From Brevundimonas pondensis (GTDB lineage Bacteria > Pseudomonadota > Alphaproteobacteria > Caulobacterales > Caulobacteraceae), in NCBI RefSeq assembly GCF_017487345.1, contig NZ_CP062006.1, positions 3,486,774-3,550,773 of the forward strand: 64,000 nt of DNA. The letters are read 5' to 3'. Shown here piece by piece: positions 47,966 to 56,991 of the stretch (its first letter is position 1; every line of letters begins with the position of its first letter). The translations under genes were made by a program, and so were the position numbers. The notes beneath the pieces were generated by a model, which saw only the letters and a program-made list of their open reading frames with translations, was not told where the DNA came from and did not search any database.

Positions 47966-48865
47966 ATGTCTGAGCGATCGACGCGACGCGCGGTTCTGGC
48001 CGGAGCCTGTATGGCCGCCTTTGCCGGTTTGGCCGCCTGCGGCAAGAAGGAAGACAAGGCGGCGCCGCAGGCCCCCGCCGCGCCCGCCGGTCCCCCGGAA
48101 GGCTCGCTGGAGTGGGCGGTCGCCGGTCCCTGGCGGTCCGCGAACGACAAGGCGCGCGACGTCTGGCGTCATCCGGTCGAGACCCTGCGCTTCTTCGGTC
48201 TGCAACCCAGGATGACGGTTGTCGATTTCTGGCCCGGCAGCGGCTGGTTCATCGACATCCTGGCGCCCTATCTGAACAAGGGCGGCGGAACCCTCTATCT
48301 GGCGGGCTTTGCTGAAGGTCCGGCCGCCGACCCGGCTCAGATCGCCATCAACAACACTTTGAAGGCACGGCTGGAGGGCGACAAGAAGCTCTATGGCCAG
48401 GTTCAGTTCAGCGCCTTCGGCGCCGGCACGGGGCCGGTGGCGCCGGCCGGGACCGCCGATCTGGTTCTGTTCATGCGCTACATCCATGCCTGGATGGCGG
48501 CTGGAATCGCCGAGAAGGCCTTCGCCGACGCCTATGCGGCCCTGCGCCCCGGCGGCGTCCTGGGCGTCGAGCAGCATCGGTTGCAGCCGGACGAGGATCA
48601 GGACCCCGCGGCGGCCAACGGCTATGTCCAGGAAGCCTTCGTCAAGCAGTTGGCCGCCGAGGCCGGCTTCGTCTTTGTCGAGGCGTCCGAGATCAACGCC
48701 AACCCCAAGGACACCAAGGACCATCCCTTCGGCGCCGACACCCTGGCCCCCACGCGCCTGACCGCGCCGATGGGGCAGCCCGCCGACCCGGCCTTTGACC
48801 GCACCAAATATGACGCGATCGGCGAGAGCGATCGCATGACCTTGAAGTTCAGGAAACCCGAGTGA
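47966..48865 (+). CDS. Putative lipoprotein with methyltransferase fold, paralogue 2
   Basis: 299 residues, strong AGGAGG site. The N-terminus MSERSTRRAVLAGACMA leads to a lipobox LAAC (Cys about 29), and the start also resembles a twin-arginine signal (STRRAVLAG). The body is paralogous to the preceding gene: HPVETLRFFGLQPRMTVVDFWPGSGWF, LRPGGVLGVEQHR, NANPKDTKDHPFG, and a shared end GESDRMTLKFRKPE. GSGW is closer to a SAM loop here. Overlaps the next gene by GTGA. Inferred envelope function; reaction unknown. Confidence 0.82.
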   Translation: MSERSTRRAVLAGACMAAFAGLAACGKKEDKAAPQAPAAPAGPPEGSLEWAVAGPWRSANDKARDVWRHPVETLRFFGLQPRMTVVDFWPGSGWFIDILAPYLNKGGGTLYLAGFAEGPAADPAQIAINNTLKARLEGDKKLYGQVQFSAFGAGTGPVAPAGTADLVLFMRYIHAWMAAGIAEKAFADAYAALRPGGVLGVEQHRLQPDEDQDPAAANGYVQEAFVKQLAAEAGFVFVEASEINANPKDTKDHPFGADTLAPTRLTAPMGQPADPAFDRTKYDAIGESDRMTLKFRKPE

Positions 48866-49881
48866 ACCGCGCCACCGCCTTCGCCGCCCATGCGCCCCTG
48901 ATGGGGGTTCCCGGCGCCGCCTCGCCCCCCGGCGGAGAGGGCGACTGGTTCCGCGGCGCGGGCGGGCTTCGCCTGCGAGCGGCCCTGTGGACGCCCTCGG
49001 CCCTGCAGGCCAGGACGCCGCGCGGCACGGTGGTGCTCAGCCCTGGCCGCACCGAACCGATCGAGAAGTATTTCGAGGTCATCGGCAACTTCCTGGCGCG
49101 CGGTTTCTGCGTCCTGGCCCATGATTGGCGCGGTCAGGGCCTGTCGGCGCGGCTGTTGCCCGACCGACTGCGCGGCCACGCTCGCGCCGTCGAGGAGTTC
49201 CTGGACGACTACGCCCGCTTGCTGGACGCCTATGAGGCCAAGGCGCCCAAGCCCTGGATCATGGTCGGCCATTCGATGGGGGGCTGTCTGAACCTGCTGT
49301 CGCTGGAGGCGGGCGAAAGCCGTTTCGCCGGCGCTGTCCTGTCCAGCCCCATGCTGCGCATCAAGACCGGCAAGCGGTCGATGTGGTCGGTCAAGCTGGC
49401 GGTGCGCTGGAACCTGCGTCACGGCAAGGCGGGCGACTATGTGCTGGATAATCCGGACGATCCCTTCGACCATACGTTCGAGACCGACGGCCTGACGTCG
49501 GATCAGCACCGCTATGACCTGTGGCGTCAGCAACTTTACGCCTGCCCGCATCTGGCCATCGGCGGCCCGACCTGGGGCTGGCTGGCCTTCGCCCTGGACG
49601 CGGGCGAGCGCGCCTTGAAGCCGCGGGCGCTGAAGTCGGTCAAGATCCCGGTCTGCGTCGTCCAGGCTGGCGAGGACGACAAGGTCTGGAAACAGACCAA
49701 CCGCTGGGCGGCGCGTCGTCTGGGGCGGGGTCGCTATGTCGAGGTTCCCGGCGCTCTGCATGAAGTGATCATGGAGGCGGACCCGCTGCGTGGCGTCTTT
49801 CTCGACGAGTTCGACGCCCTGGCCGGCTATGTCGCTCCGGCCGAAGGTCAGGCGGCGACGCCCGCGCCCGAGAAAAGCTAG
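48862..49881 (+). CDS. Alpha/beta hydrolase (lysophospholipase-like, PldB family)
   Basis: 339 residues from GTG overlapping the previous stop. Catalytic elements: VLSPGRTEPIEKYFEVIGNF, DWRGQGLSARLLPDR, nucleophile elbow VGHSMGGCLNLL, acid in QAGEDDKVW, and His in PGALHEVIMEAD. This pattern (serine aminopeptidase S33, monoglyceride lipase/PldB) suggests a lysophospholipid or monoacylglycerol lipase, probably cytosolic. Coupling to the two exported methyltransferase-like genes hints at a shared envelope-lipid task, but that is inference. Its end overlaps hisN by four bases, convergent. Confidence 0.88.
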   Translation: MNRATAFAAHAPLMGVPGAASPPGGEGDWFRGAGGLRLRAALWTPSALQARTPRGTVVLSPGRTEPIEKYFEVIGNFLARGFCVLAHDWRGQGLSARLLPDRLRGHARAVEEFLDDYARLLDAYEAKAPKPWIMVGHSMGGCLNLLSLEAGESRFAGAVLSSPMLRIKTGKRSMWSVKLAVRWNLRHGKAGDYVLDNPDDPFDHTFETDGLTSDQHRYDLWRQQLYACPHLAIGGPTWGWLAFALDAGERALKPRALKSVKIPVCVVQAGEDDKVWKQTNRWAARRLGRGRYVEVPGALHEVIMEADPLRGVFLDEFDALAGYVAPAEGQAATPAPEKS

Positions 49882-50657
49882 GCCAGGTTCAGAACGGACA
49901 GGGCCTGATCGGTCAGGGCGGCGTCGCCGACGGCCAGGATGCGGCCGTCGCCGTCGGGCGCCTGGCCAGACCAGCCGGTGACGCGGCCTCCAGCGGCCTC
50001 GATGATTGGTTTGAGCGCCGACCAGTCCCAGACTTTCAACTCCGTTTCGGCCACGAGGTCGATGCGGCCCGCCGCCACCATGGCGTAGGCGTAGGCGTCG
50101 CAGCCCAGGCGGGCCAGCTGGGCCGAGGCGCGCAGACGCGTCCAGGCTTCGCGATCGGGGCCGATGAAGATGTCGGGGTCGGTGGTGGCGATCAGGGCCT
50201 CGGACAGGGCGGGGCAGGCGCGCGTTTTCAGCGGGGTTTCGCTTCCGGCGCGCAGGAGGCGGGCGCCCGAGGGGCCGCCGAGGAAGATCTCGTCCAGGTA
50301 GGGCTGGCCGATGGCGCCGATCACCGGAGCGTCTTCGTGGCGCAGGGCGATCAGGGTGGTCCACAGGGGCAGGCCGGCGATGAAGGCGCGGGTGCCGTCG
50401 ATGGGGTCCAGCACCCAGACATGGTCGGCGTCGGGCCGATCTTCGCCGTACTCTTCGCCGATGACGCCGTGATCGGGATAGCGCACGGCGATCAGGCGGC
50501 GAATCGCGGCCTCGGCGGCGCGATCGGCCTCGGTGACGGGGTCGAAGGCGCCGGGCCCGGCCTTGTTCTCCTGGGCGAACTCGCCGCGGAAGAAGGGCAG
50601 GGCCGTGCGTGCGGCCTCATGCGACAGCTCGACGGCGAAGGCTTCCAGTTCGGTCAT
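49878..50657 (-). CDS. hisN: Inositol-monophosphatase-family histidinol phosphatase
   Basis: 259 residues from ATG 50655-50657 (a GTG five codons earlier is possible). The IMPase metal site is present: EEYGEDRPD, VWVLDPIDGTRAFIAGLP and the later VWDWSALKPIIEAAGG. The DPIDGTRAF-AGLPLWTTL variant and the length point to HisN-type histidinol phosphate phosphatase, the penultimate histidine step, over true inositol phosphatase. It could still act on other phosphate esters. Convergent with the lipase-like gene. Confidence 0.82.
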   Translation of the reverse strand: MTELEAFAVELSHEAARTALPFFRGEFAQENKAGPGAFDPVTEADRAAEAAIRRLIAVRYPDHGVIGEEYGEDRPDADHVWVLDPIDGTRAFIAGLPLWTTLIALRHEDAPVIGAIGQPYLDEIFLGGPSGARLLRAGSETPLKTRACPALSEALIATTDPDIFIGPDREAWTRLRASAQLARLGCDAYAYAMVAAGRIDLVAETELKVWDWSALKPIIEAAGGRVTGWSGQAPDGDGRILAVGDAALTDQALSVLNLA

Positions 50658-50703
50658 GACGGGCTGATACACCGCCCGATCCAGCGGCGCGAGAGCGATG
50701 GCC

Positions 50704-50997
50704 TCAGGCGGCCTTGCTGGGAGGCAGTTCTTCGCCGTGGGCGAAGGCTTCGCGGCTTGCCGTCGGATGCTCGCCGATCTCGCCCAGGCCGTCGTAGAAG
50801 TAGCTGATCGGGGTTCCCAGGGCTTCAGCCAGCTCCCACAGACGCGCCGCGGAGATACGGTTGGCGCCGCACTCGTATTTCTGGATCTGCTGGAAACGCA
50901 CGCCGACCTGTCCGGCCAATTGTTGCTGGGTCAGGCCCAGCAGACGACGACGGCGACGCAGGCGGCGGCCCAGATGAAGATCTATGTCGGCGGCCAT
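50704..50997 (-). CDS. XRE-family HTH regulator
   Basis: 97 residues. A Cro/CI-type helix-turn-helix covers about residues 8-65: LGRRLRRRRRLLGLTQQQLAGQVGVRFQQIQKYECGANRI in part (GLTQQQLAGQVGV as the key helix pair) and LWELAEALGTPISYFYDG. The short acidic tail has no sensor domain. It reads away from the GlsB gene with 185 bp between, which contains a palindrome at 51029-51043 that could be its operator. Confidence 0.88.
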   Translation of the reverse strand: MAADIDLHLGRRLRRRRRLLGLTQQQLAGQVGVRFQQIQKYECGANRISAARLWELAEALGTPISYFYDGLGEIGEHPTASREAFAHGEELPPSKAA

Positions 50998-51028
50998 CGC
51001 GGCCCCTCCCTCTCGTCTCGGTCATGCT

Positions 51029-51043
51029 GTGCCGGATCGGCAC
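51029..51043. promoter_or_regulatory. Palindrome in the XRE/GlsB divergent region
   Basis: GTGCCG (51029-51034), three bases, then CGGCAC (51038-51043). The perfect dyad sits 32 bp upstream of the XRE regulator's ATG, a plausible site for autoregulation. No direct evidence. Confidence 0.3.
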
Positions 51044-51182
51044 GGCTGGACCGTTTCGCCGCAAGGGCCATGCCGATTTCGCCTGAAACGCGAATGGTGA
51101 AGCTTGTTGGCCGGGGCAGGCAACCGGAGCGGGCGCGAGGCATTATGGTCAAGGCATCACGCCATTTCATGGGAGGGACTGA

Positions 51183-51440
51183 ATGAGCGGGTTTGGATTC
51201 ATCGCCTGGATCATCATCGGCATTGTCGCCGGATGGCTGGCGGAAAAGATCATGAAGCGCAGCCACGGCCTGCTGACCAATCTGATCGTCGGCGTCATCG
51301 GCGCCCTGATCGGCGGCTTCCTGGCCAATAATCTTCTGGGGATCGACGCCTCGGGCAACTGGATCGTGGGCATCATCGTCGCCACCGTGGGCGCCGTGGT
51401 CCTGTTGTTCCTGCTGGGCCTGGTGAAAAAGAAGGCCTGA
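51183..51440 (+). CDS. GlsB/YeaQ/YmgE-family membrane protein
   Basis: 85 residues with three hydrophobic, glycine-rich helices: FIAWIIIGIVAGWLAEKIM, LIVGVIGALIGGFLANNLLG (short parts of each) and IIVATVGAVVLLFLLGLV. This is the stress-associated transglycosylase-associated (GlsB) family of the inner membrane, function unclear. GGGAGGG lies before the ATG. A bidirectional terminator follows. Confidence 0.92.
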   Translation: MSGFGFIAWIIIGIVAGWLAEKIMKRSHGLLTNLIVGVIGALIGGFLANNLLGIDASGNWIVGIIVATVGAVVLLFLLGLVKKKA

Positions 51441-51462
51441 CGGCGCTCGATAGAGATATGCA

Positions 51463-51491
51463 AAAGGGGCGGTCCAAGGGACCGCCCCTTT
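51463..51491. terminator. Bidirectional terminator
   Basis: Perfect 13-bp stem AAAGGGGCGGTCC (51463-51475) with GGACCGCCCCTTT (51479-51491), loop AAG. Ends in T on the plus strand and in TTTT on the minus strand, so it serves both glsB and the converging secreted-protein gene. Confidence 0.85.
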
Positions 51492-51510
51492 CTTTATGCC
51501 TGCTGACCGA

Positions 51511-51954
51511 TCAGGTGTTCGGTTCGTCCGCCGGCGGCTGGGCCGGTTCCGCGGCGTCCGCGGCGTCAGCCGGCGGGGTGGCTTCGGCCGGAGCCTCGCC
51601 GCCGATCGGGGCGGCGGCCTGGAAGTCCGACAGGCTGGCGTTGACGACGATGGCGTCGCCGTCCTGGCGGATGCCGGCCACCGGGACCGGACGGACCGAA
51701 CCGTCGGCGCCGCGCACGGTCAGTTCCTGGCCCGAGGCGCCGTTCTGGGCGCCGACCAGCTTGCCGAGCTCCGATCCGTCGGCGCTCTTGACCGTGGCGC
51801 CGGGCGTCAGGGTCAGGCTCTGGGGTTGGGCGGGGGCCGCCTCAGCCTGGGCCGGTTCGGGCGTCTGCGGCGTCGTGACGTCCTGGGCGAAGGCCGGGGC
51901 GGCGATGAGGAAGGCGCCGGCGATGCCGGTCAGCAGGGCGGTCTTGCGGATCAT
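51511..51954 (-). CDS. Hypothetical secreted protein, low-complexity ends
   Basis: 147 residues from ATG 51952-51954 (a second ATG one codon upstream). The signal peptide MIRKTALLTGIAGAFLIAAPAFAQ ends at AFA-Q. The mature part has alanine/proline/glutamate-rich ends around a small central domain, about 50-115 (LTPGATVKSADGSELGKLVG, then GSVRPVPVAGIRQDGDAIVV), which looks like a PRC-barrel-like fold. Cell location would be the periplasm. No function can be named. Confidence 0.7.
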   Translation of the reverse strand: MIRKTALLTGIAGAFLIAAPAFAQDVTTPQTPEPAQAEAAPAQPQSLTLTPGATVKSADGSELGKLVGAQNGASGQELTVRGADGSVRPVPVAGIRQDGDAIVVNASLSDFQAAAPIGGEAPAEATPPADAADAAEPAQPPADEPNT

Positions 51955-52112
51955 CAAATCTCTCCGGGTGAGCGAGTCTGGCGCTCGCGAAAAGGTGAAC
52001 TCGCTGGATTTCAGATTGTTTCAGGCGCCTAGAAATGACCTTTTCAGCGCCCCAAACGGCCGATTCCTGCTCTATGAAGATCGACTGGCCCGAAAGGACC
52101 TCGAGAGGACGA

Positions 52113-53777
52113 ATGACGACGACGAAACGACCCGGCGGCCTGGGACGCATTCTTCAGCGACTGGGGGGGCTGGCCTATGAGCTGACGCCCCAGATCTTCG
52201 CCGTGGCGTCGTTCGCCCTGGGCGCCGTCATGTTGTTGTCGGCGGCGACGCCCGCCTTCAGCGGGCGGCTGCAGGCCCTGGACCGGATTTCCGCGCCCAT
52301 CCTGATCGACCTGTCGCACTTCGCCGCCAGCGTGACCGGCTTCCTGTTGCTGCTGGTTTCGGCGGGTCTGTGGCGACGCCGCCGGGGCGCCTATTACGCC
52401 GCCCTGTTCGGCCTGATGCTGGGCGCGGTCTTTTCACTGATGAAGGGCCTGGACTGGGAGGAGGCGGCGGAGCTGACCCTGGCCGCCGCCCTTCTGCTGC
52501 CGTGTCGGGCCGCCTTCAACCGCCGCTCGCGCCTGGGCGAACCTTTGGGGCCGGGCTGGCTGCTGATGCTGGGGGCGGCGGTGCTGGCCATGCTGTGGCT
52601 TGGCTTCTTCGCCTACCGCGATACGGCCTATACCGACGAGCTATGGTGGACCTTCCTGACCGACAAGCAGGCCTCGGGCTTCCTGCGGGCGGGCGCCGTC
52701 CTGGCCATCCTGACCCTGGCGGTGGCGGTGCGCTCCCTGCTGACGGCGCCCGGCGCCCGCAGTCACGGCCCGGCCGGCCCCGCCGAGATTGAACGCGCCC
52801 GCTACGCCCTGTTGGAGGCCGACACGGCGACGCCTGAGGCCGGCCTGGCTCTGCTGGGCGACAAGGCGCTGATGTTCAGCCCCTCGGGGCGCAGCTTTAT
52901 CGCCTATCGCGTGCGCGGACGGCGCTGGATCGCCATGGGCGAACCGGCGGGTCTGAAAGAAGAACGGCTGGAGCTGCTGTGGGCCTTCGCCGAGGAGGCG
53001 GACAGCTATGGCGGGACGCCGGTCTTCTATTCGGTCGGCGAAGGGATGCTGGCGGACCTGGCCACCCTGGGGCTGGCCGTGCGCAAGGTGGGCGAGGCCG
53101 CGGTGATCGACGCCGAGCATTTCTCGACCGAGGGCAAGGGCAAGCAGAACCTGCGGACCGCCGTGAACCGGGCCGAGCGTGAAGGCGCGACCTTCGAGGT
53201 CCTGGCTCCCGGCGCCGTCCGGCCGCTGGAGGCCGAACTGCGGGCGGTGTCGGACGCCTGGCTGGATCACCACAACGGGTCGGAAAAGGCCTTCTCCCTT
53301 GGGCGGTTCGATATCGATTATCTGGATCGTTCCCCGGTCGCCGTGGTCTGGGAGGAGGGGCGTATCGTCGCCTTCGCCAACCTGCTGGTGGGGGCGAACG
53401 GCGAGGAGGCCATGATCGATCTGATGCGCCATGACCCGGACGGACCGCATGGCGTCATGGACTATCTGTTCACCCGCACCGCCCAGTGGGCGCGAGCCGA
53501 GGGCTTCAGGCGCTTCGACCTGGGGATGGCGCCCTTGTCGGGGCTGGAGGACCGGCGTCTGGCTCCGGTCTTCGCCCGTGTCGGCGCCCTGGTGTTCGAG
53601 GAAGGCGGGGCGGTCTACGGTTTTCAGGGGCTGAGAGCCTACAAGGGCAAGTTCGGGCCGGTCTGGAGGCCCAAGTTCATCGCCGCGTCGACCACGACCC
53701 CGTTGGCGCTCGCGCTGCTGGACGTGGCCCTGCTGACCAGCGGCGGCTGGCTGGGGCTGCTGGGGCTGAAGAAGTAG
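52113..53777 (+). CDS. MprF/LpiA-like phosphatidylglycerol aminoacyltransferase, short form
   Basis: 554 residues. The C-terminal half (about 240-540) is the DUF2156 catalytic domain that transfers lysine or alanine from tRNA to phosphatidylglycerol: FSPSGRSFIAYRVRGRRWIAMGEPAGL in part, LRTAVNRAEREGATFEV, FSLGRFDIDYLDRSPVAVV in part, and GFQGLRAYKGKFGPVWRPKFIA in part. The N-terminal half has about six hydrophobic helices, fewer than full MprF (about fourteen helices, 840 residues), so the flippase region is reduced. Start chosen at 52113 after GAGAGGAC. No AcvB-like partner lies beside it. Confidence 0.88.
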   Translation: MTTTKRPGGLGRILQRLGGLAYELTPQIFAVASFALGAVMLLSAATPAFSGRLQALDRISAPILIDLSHFAASVTGFLLLLVSAGLWRRRRGAYYAALFGLMLGAVFSLMKGLDWEEAAELTLAAALLLPCRAAFNRRSRLGEPLGPGWLLMLGAAVLAMLWLGFFAYRDTAYTDELWWTFLTDKQASGFLRAGAVLAILTLAVAVRSLLTAPGARSHGPAGPAEIERARYALLEADTATPEAGLALLGDKALMFSPSGRSFIAYRVRGRRWIAMGEPAGLKEERLELLWAFAEEADSYGGTPVFYSVGEGMLADLATLGLAVRKVGEAAVIDAEHFSTEGKGKQNLRTAVNRAEREGATFEVLAPGAVRPLEAELRAVSDAWLDHHNGSEKAFSLGRFDIDYLDRSPVAVVWEEGRIVAFANLLVGANGEEAMIDLMRHDPDGPHGVMDYLFTRTAQWARAEGFRRFDLGMAPLSGLEDRRLAPVFARVGALVFEEGGAVYGFQGLRAYKGKFGPVWRPKFIAASTTTPLALALLDVALLTSGGWLGLLGLKK

Positions 53778-53782
53778 GAGCT

Positions 53783-53811
53783 GTCTCCCTCTCCCATCGG
53801 GAGAGGGAGAC
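53783..53811 (+). terminator. 13-bp palindrome after the MprF-like gene
   Basis: Stem GTCTCCCTCTCCC (53783-53795), loop ATC, exact complement 53799-53811, immediately after the stop. No T run. A similar palindrome occurs at 60006-60030, suggesting a dispersed repeat that may act as a terminator. Confidence 0.5.
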
Positions 53812-53827
53812 AAGCGGTGGCCCCAAC

Positions 53828-53855
53828 AAAAAAGGCGACCCCTGAGGGTCGCCTT
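53828..53855 (-). terminator. Intrinsic terminator after typA
   Basis: Stem AAGGCGACCC (53832-53841) with GGGTCGCCTT (53846-53855), loop CTGA, and six T on the minus strand (53833-53828). It lies 25 bp past the typA stop. Confidence 0.85.
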
Positions 53856-53879
53856 CTTCATTTGATCCGGTCGTCAGCC

Positions 53880-55712
53880 TCAGTCCGGCTTGACGCGCTT
53901 CTTGCGGAACGAGGGGTTCAGCACCTGCTTGCGCAGACGGATCGACTTGGGCGTGACTTCGACCAGTTCGTCCTCTTCGATGTAGGCGATGGCCTGTTCC
54001 AGCGACATCTGGCGCGGCGGGGTCAGGCGTACGGCCTCGTCCTTGCCGGCGGCGCGGACGTTGGTCAGTTGCTTGCCCTTGATCGGGTTGACGTCCAGGT
54101 CGTCCCAGCGGCTGTTTTCGCCGATGATCATGCCCTGATAGGTCTTCTCGCCGGCGCCGACGAACATGATGCCGCGGTCTTCCAGGTTCCACAGGGCGAA
54201 GGCGGCGGTTTCACCGTCCGAGTTCGAGATCAGCACGCCCTTCAGGCGGCCGTCGATGGCGCCCTTGTGCGGCTCGTAGTGGCTGAAGACGCGGTTCAGA
54301 ACGCCCGAACCGCGCGTGTCGGTCAGGAACTCGCCCTGATAGCCGATCAACGAACGCGACGGGCACTTCAGCTGGATGCGCGTCTTGCCGGCGCCCGAGG
54401 GACCCATGTCGGTCATTTCGGCCTTACGGGCCGACAGCTTCTCGATGACGATGCCCGAGAACTCGTCGTCGACGTCGACCATGACGTCTTCGATCGGCTC
54501 CAGCTTCTCGCCGTTCTCGCCGGTCTGGAAGACCACGCGCGGACGCGAGATGGAAACCTCGAAGCCTTCGCGGCGCATGTTCTCGATCAGAACGCCCAGC
54601 TGCAGTTCGCCGCGGCCGGCGACTTCATAGGCGTCGCCGCCTTCTGTCGTGGTCACGCGGATGGCGACGTTGGCTTCGGCTTCCTTCAGCAGGCGGTCAC
54701 GGATGACGCGCGACTGGACCTTGTCGCCTTCGCGGCCGGCCAGGGGGCTGTCGTTGACCGAGACGGTCATCGAGATGGTCGGCGGGTCGATCGGCTGGGC
54801 GTCCAGCGGCTCGGTGACCTCCATGGCGCACAGGGTGTCGGCCACGGTGGCCTTGGACATGCCGGCGATGGCGACGATGTCGCCCGCTTCCGAACCCTCG
54901 TCCAGCGGCTGGCGCTTCAGGCCGCGGAAGGCCAGGACCTTGGTGATGCGGCCGCGCTCGATTTCCTTGCCGTCGCGGTCCAGGGCGTGGATGGCCATGC
55001 CGGGCACAGCCTTGCCGCTCTCGATACGGCCGGTCAGCAGGCGGCCCAGGAAGGGATCGCTTTCGATCAGCACGTCCAGCATGCGGAAGGGCTTGTCGCG
55101 GTTGGCCTGGACGGCGGGAGGCGGCACGTGGTCGACGATCAGGTCGAACAGCGGGGCCAGGTTGTCGTTGGGCTGGTTCAGGTCCAGCGTCGCCCAACCC
55201 GAACGGCCCGAGGCGTAGATATGCGGGAAGTCCAGCTGCTCGTCCGTGGCGCCGATGGCGGCGAACAGGTCGAAGGTCTCGTTGTGGACGCGGTCCGGAT
55301 CGGCGTGGGCGCGGTCGACCTTGTTGATGCAGAGGATGGGACGCAGGCCCATCTTCAGCGCCTTGGTCAGCACGAACTTGGTCTGGGGCATGACGCCCTC
55401 TTCGGCGTCGACCAGGATGACGCAGCCGTCCACCATGCCCAGGATGCGTTCGACTTCGCCGCCGAAGTCGGCGTGGCCGGGGGTGTCGATGATGTTGATG
55501 CGGGTTTCGCCAGCCTTGCCGTTCCAGAGCACCGAGGTGCACTTGGCCAGGATGGTGATGCCGCGTTCTTTTTCCTGATCGTTGGAGTCCATCGCCCGTT
55601 CGGTCGTGGCCTCATTGGCTCGGAAGACGCCGGACTGGGCCAGCAGCTGATCGACCAGGGTCGTCTTGCCGTGGTCAACGTGGGCGATGATAGCGACGTT
55701 ACGAAGGTTCAT
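53880..55712 (-). CDS. typA: Ribosome-binding GTPase TypA/BipA
   Basis: 610 residues. A translational GTPase related to EF-G that aids 50S assembly and growth at low temperature or under stress. Domain G1 has [15 protein letters not shown], then [10 protein letters not shown] (switch I), [16 protein letters not shown] (G3) and [13 protein letters not shown] (G4). Domains II, III, V and the BipA C-terminal domain follow to the end. ATG at 55710-55712 is preferred; a GTG ten codons upstream would add a non-conserved leader. Confidence 0.96.
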   Translation of the reverse strand: MNLRNVAIIAHVDHGKTTLVDQLLAQSGVFRANEATTERAMDSNDQEKERGITILAKCTSVLWNGKAGETRINIIDTPGHADFGGEVERILGMVDGCVILVDAEEGVMPQTKFVLTKALKMGLRPILCINKVDRAHADPDRVHNETFDLFAAIGATDEQLDFPHIYASGRSGWATLDLNQPNDNLAPLFDLIVDHVPPPAVQANRDKPFRMLDVLIESDPFLGRLLTGRIESGKAVPGMAIHALDRDGKEIERGRITKVLAFRGLKRQPLDEGSEAGDIVAIAGMSKATVADTLCAMEVTEPLDAQPIDPPTISMTVSVNDSPLAGREGDKVQSRVIRDRLLKEAEANVAIRVTTTEGGDAYEVAGRGELQLGVLIENMRREGFEVSISRPRVVFQTGENGEKLEPIEDVMVDVDDEFSGIVIEKLSARKAEMTDMGPSGAGKTRIQLKCPSRSLIGYQGEFLTDTRGSGVLNRVFSHYEPHKGAIDGRLKGVLISNSDGETAAFALWNLEDRGIMFVGAGEKTYQGMIIGENSRWDDLDVNPIKGKQLTNVRAAGKDEAVRLTPPRQMSLEQAIAYIEEDELVEVTPKSIRLRKQVLNPSFRKKRVKPD

Positions 55713-55840
55713 TTCGGGCTCGGGCGGACTGTGTTCGGCCACGGAAGTCCGGGCCGCTGCAAGATGCGGAAAGCGGGAAGGAAGCGGCGCCTCTTACAGC
55801 CCTATCGTCCGAAAGACCAGCGGGGCGGTTCGATTGTGCG

Positions 55841-56908
55841 TCAGGCGGGTAAAATGAGCACGATCGTCGCCAGCGCAAGAGCGCCGATCAGAAGGGCCGA
55901 CAGGGCGGCCACGGCGGCCACGCGCGGGCCGGCGCGGGCCACGGCGCGCGGGTCCACCATCAGGCCCAGGGCGGCCATGGCGACCAGGGTCATGGCGGTG
56001 ACCCCGGCCTGAAGCGGCGGCAGGACCACTTCGGGGATCAGGCCGGCCGAGCGCAGCCCCATCAGGACCAGGAAGACGAGGATGAACCAGGGCGCCATGT
56101 GGTGCAGCCTGGGCCGCCTGGCGCCTTCCACCTTGCCGGAACGCATCAGGCCGAGCACCAGGCATACCGGCCCCAGCATCAGGACGCGGACCAGTTTGAC
56201 GATCGCGCCGGTCTGGACGGCCAGCAACCCTGCGGGAGCGGCGGCGGCCAGGACCTGAGGCACGGCGTAGACGGTCAGACCGGCCAGGACGCCGACCTTT
56301 ACAGCGTCAAAGCCCATCAGCGCCCCGACGACGGGGACCAGCAGGACCACGGCGATGCCCAGGACGGCGGTGAAGCCGATGGCGGCGGCCACGTCCTCGC
56401 CCTCGGCCTCGATGACCGGGGCCACGGCGGCGATGGCCGAGTTGCCGCAGATGGCGTTGCCGCAGGCGACCAGCAGGGCCATGGCGGGCGGCAGGCCGAA
56501 GGCGCGGCCGAGCGCATAGCCGCCAATGATGGCCAGAACGACCACGCCGACGATGGCCAGCAGCAGGACGGGGCCGAGCGCCATGACGGCGGCGCCGGAT
56601 ACGGTGGCGCCCAGCAGGGCGACGGCCACCTCCAGCAGGGTCTTGGCGCTGAACTGCACGCCCGGCGTCCAGACACTGGAAGGCGTCCAGAACAGACGCA
56701 GCCCCGCCCCCATCAGGATGGCGATGACCAGGCCCTCGACCCAGGGATGGCCGAACAGCGAGGTCTCGATCAGTTGCAGGCCGAAGGCGGCCGCGCCGAT
56801 GCCCGCGCTCAGCACGACGCCCGGCAGCAGCCGCGCGAAGCCGCGCAGAGGGGCGTGCAGCGGGCCGGTCAGGCTGTGGGCATGGTCGGAATGGTGGGCG
56901 GTCGTCAT
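55841..56908 (-). CDS. YeiH/UPF0324 family transporter (putative sulfate exporter)
   Basis: 355 residues, about ten membrane helices. Typical segments: LPGVVLSAGIGAAAFGLQL, NAICGNSAIAAVAPVIEAEGEDVAAAIGFTAVLG in part (CGNSAIAAVAPVI), VYAVPQVLAAAAPAG and LPPLQAGVTAMTLVAMAALGLMVD in part. The family is usually annotated as a putative sulfate exporter (PSE), with weak experimental support. Divergent from a LysR gene, as yeiH and yeiE are in enterobacteria, so that regulator probably controls it. Confidence 0.88.
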   Translation of the reverse strand: MTTAHHSDHAHSLTGPLHAPLRGFARLLPGVVLSAGIGAAAFGLQLIETSLFGHPWVEGLVIAILMGAGLRLFWTPSSVWTPGVQFSAKTLLEVAVALLGATVSGAAVMALGPVLLLAIVGVVVLAIIGGYALGRAFGLPPAMALLVACGNAICGNSAIAAVAPVIEAEGEDVAAAIGFTAVLGIAVVLLVPVVGALMGFDAVKVGVLAGLTVYAVPQVLAAAAPAGLLAVQTGAIVKLVRVLMLGPVCLVLGLMRSGKVEGARRPRLHHMAPWFILVFLVLMGLRSAGLIPEVVLPPLQAGVTAMTLVAMAALGLMVDPRAVARAGPRVAAVAALSALLIGALALATIVLILPA

Positions 56909-56965
56909 GACGGCGCATCATCTGCTCCGTCATCTGATCGTTCCAACGGATAGTTCTGGATTTAA

Positions 56966-56984
56966 CAATCGATAAAAGCGATTG
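56966..56984. promoter_or_regulatory. Probable LysR operator between yeiH and lysR genes
   Basis: CAATCG (56966-56971), seven A/T-rich bases, CGATTG (56979-56984): a perfect dyad ending seven bases before the LysR ATG at 56992 and 58 bp upstream of the YeiH-like start. Inverted repeats of this type are classic LysR sites. Binding is inferred. Confidence 0.55.
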
Positions 56985-56991
56985 ATTGTCC

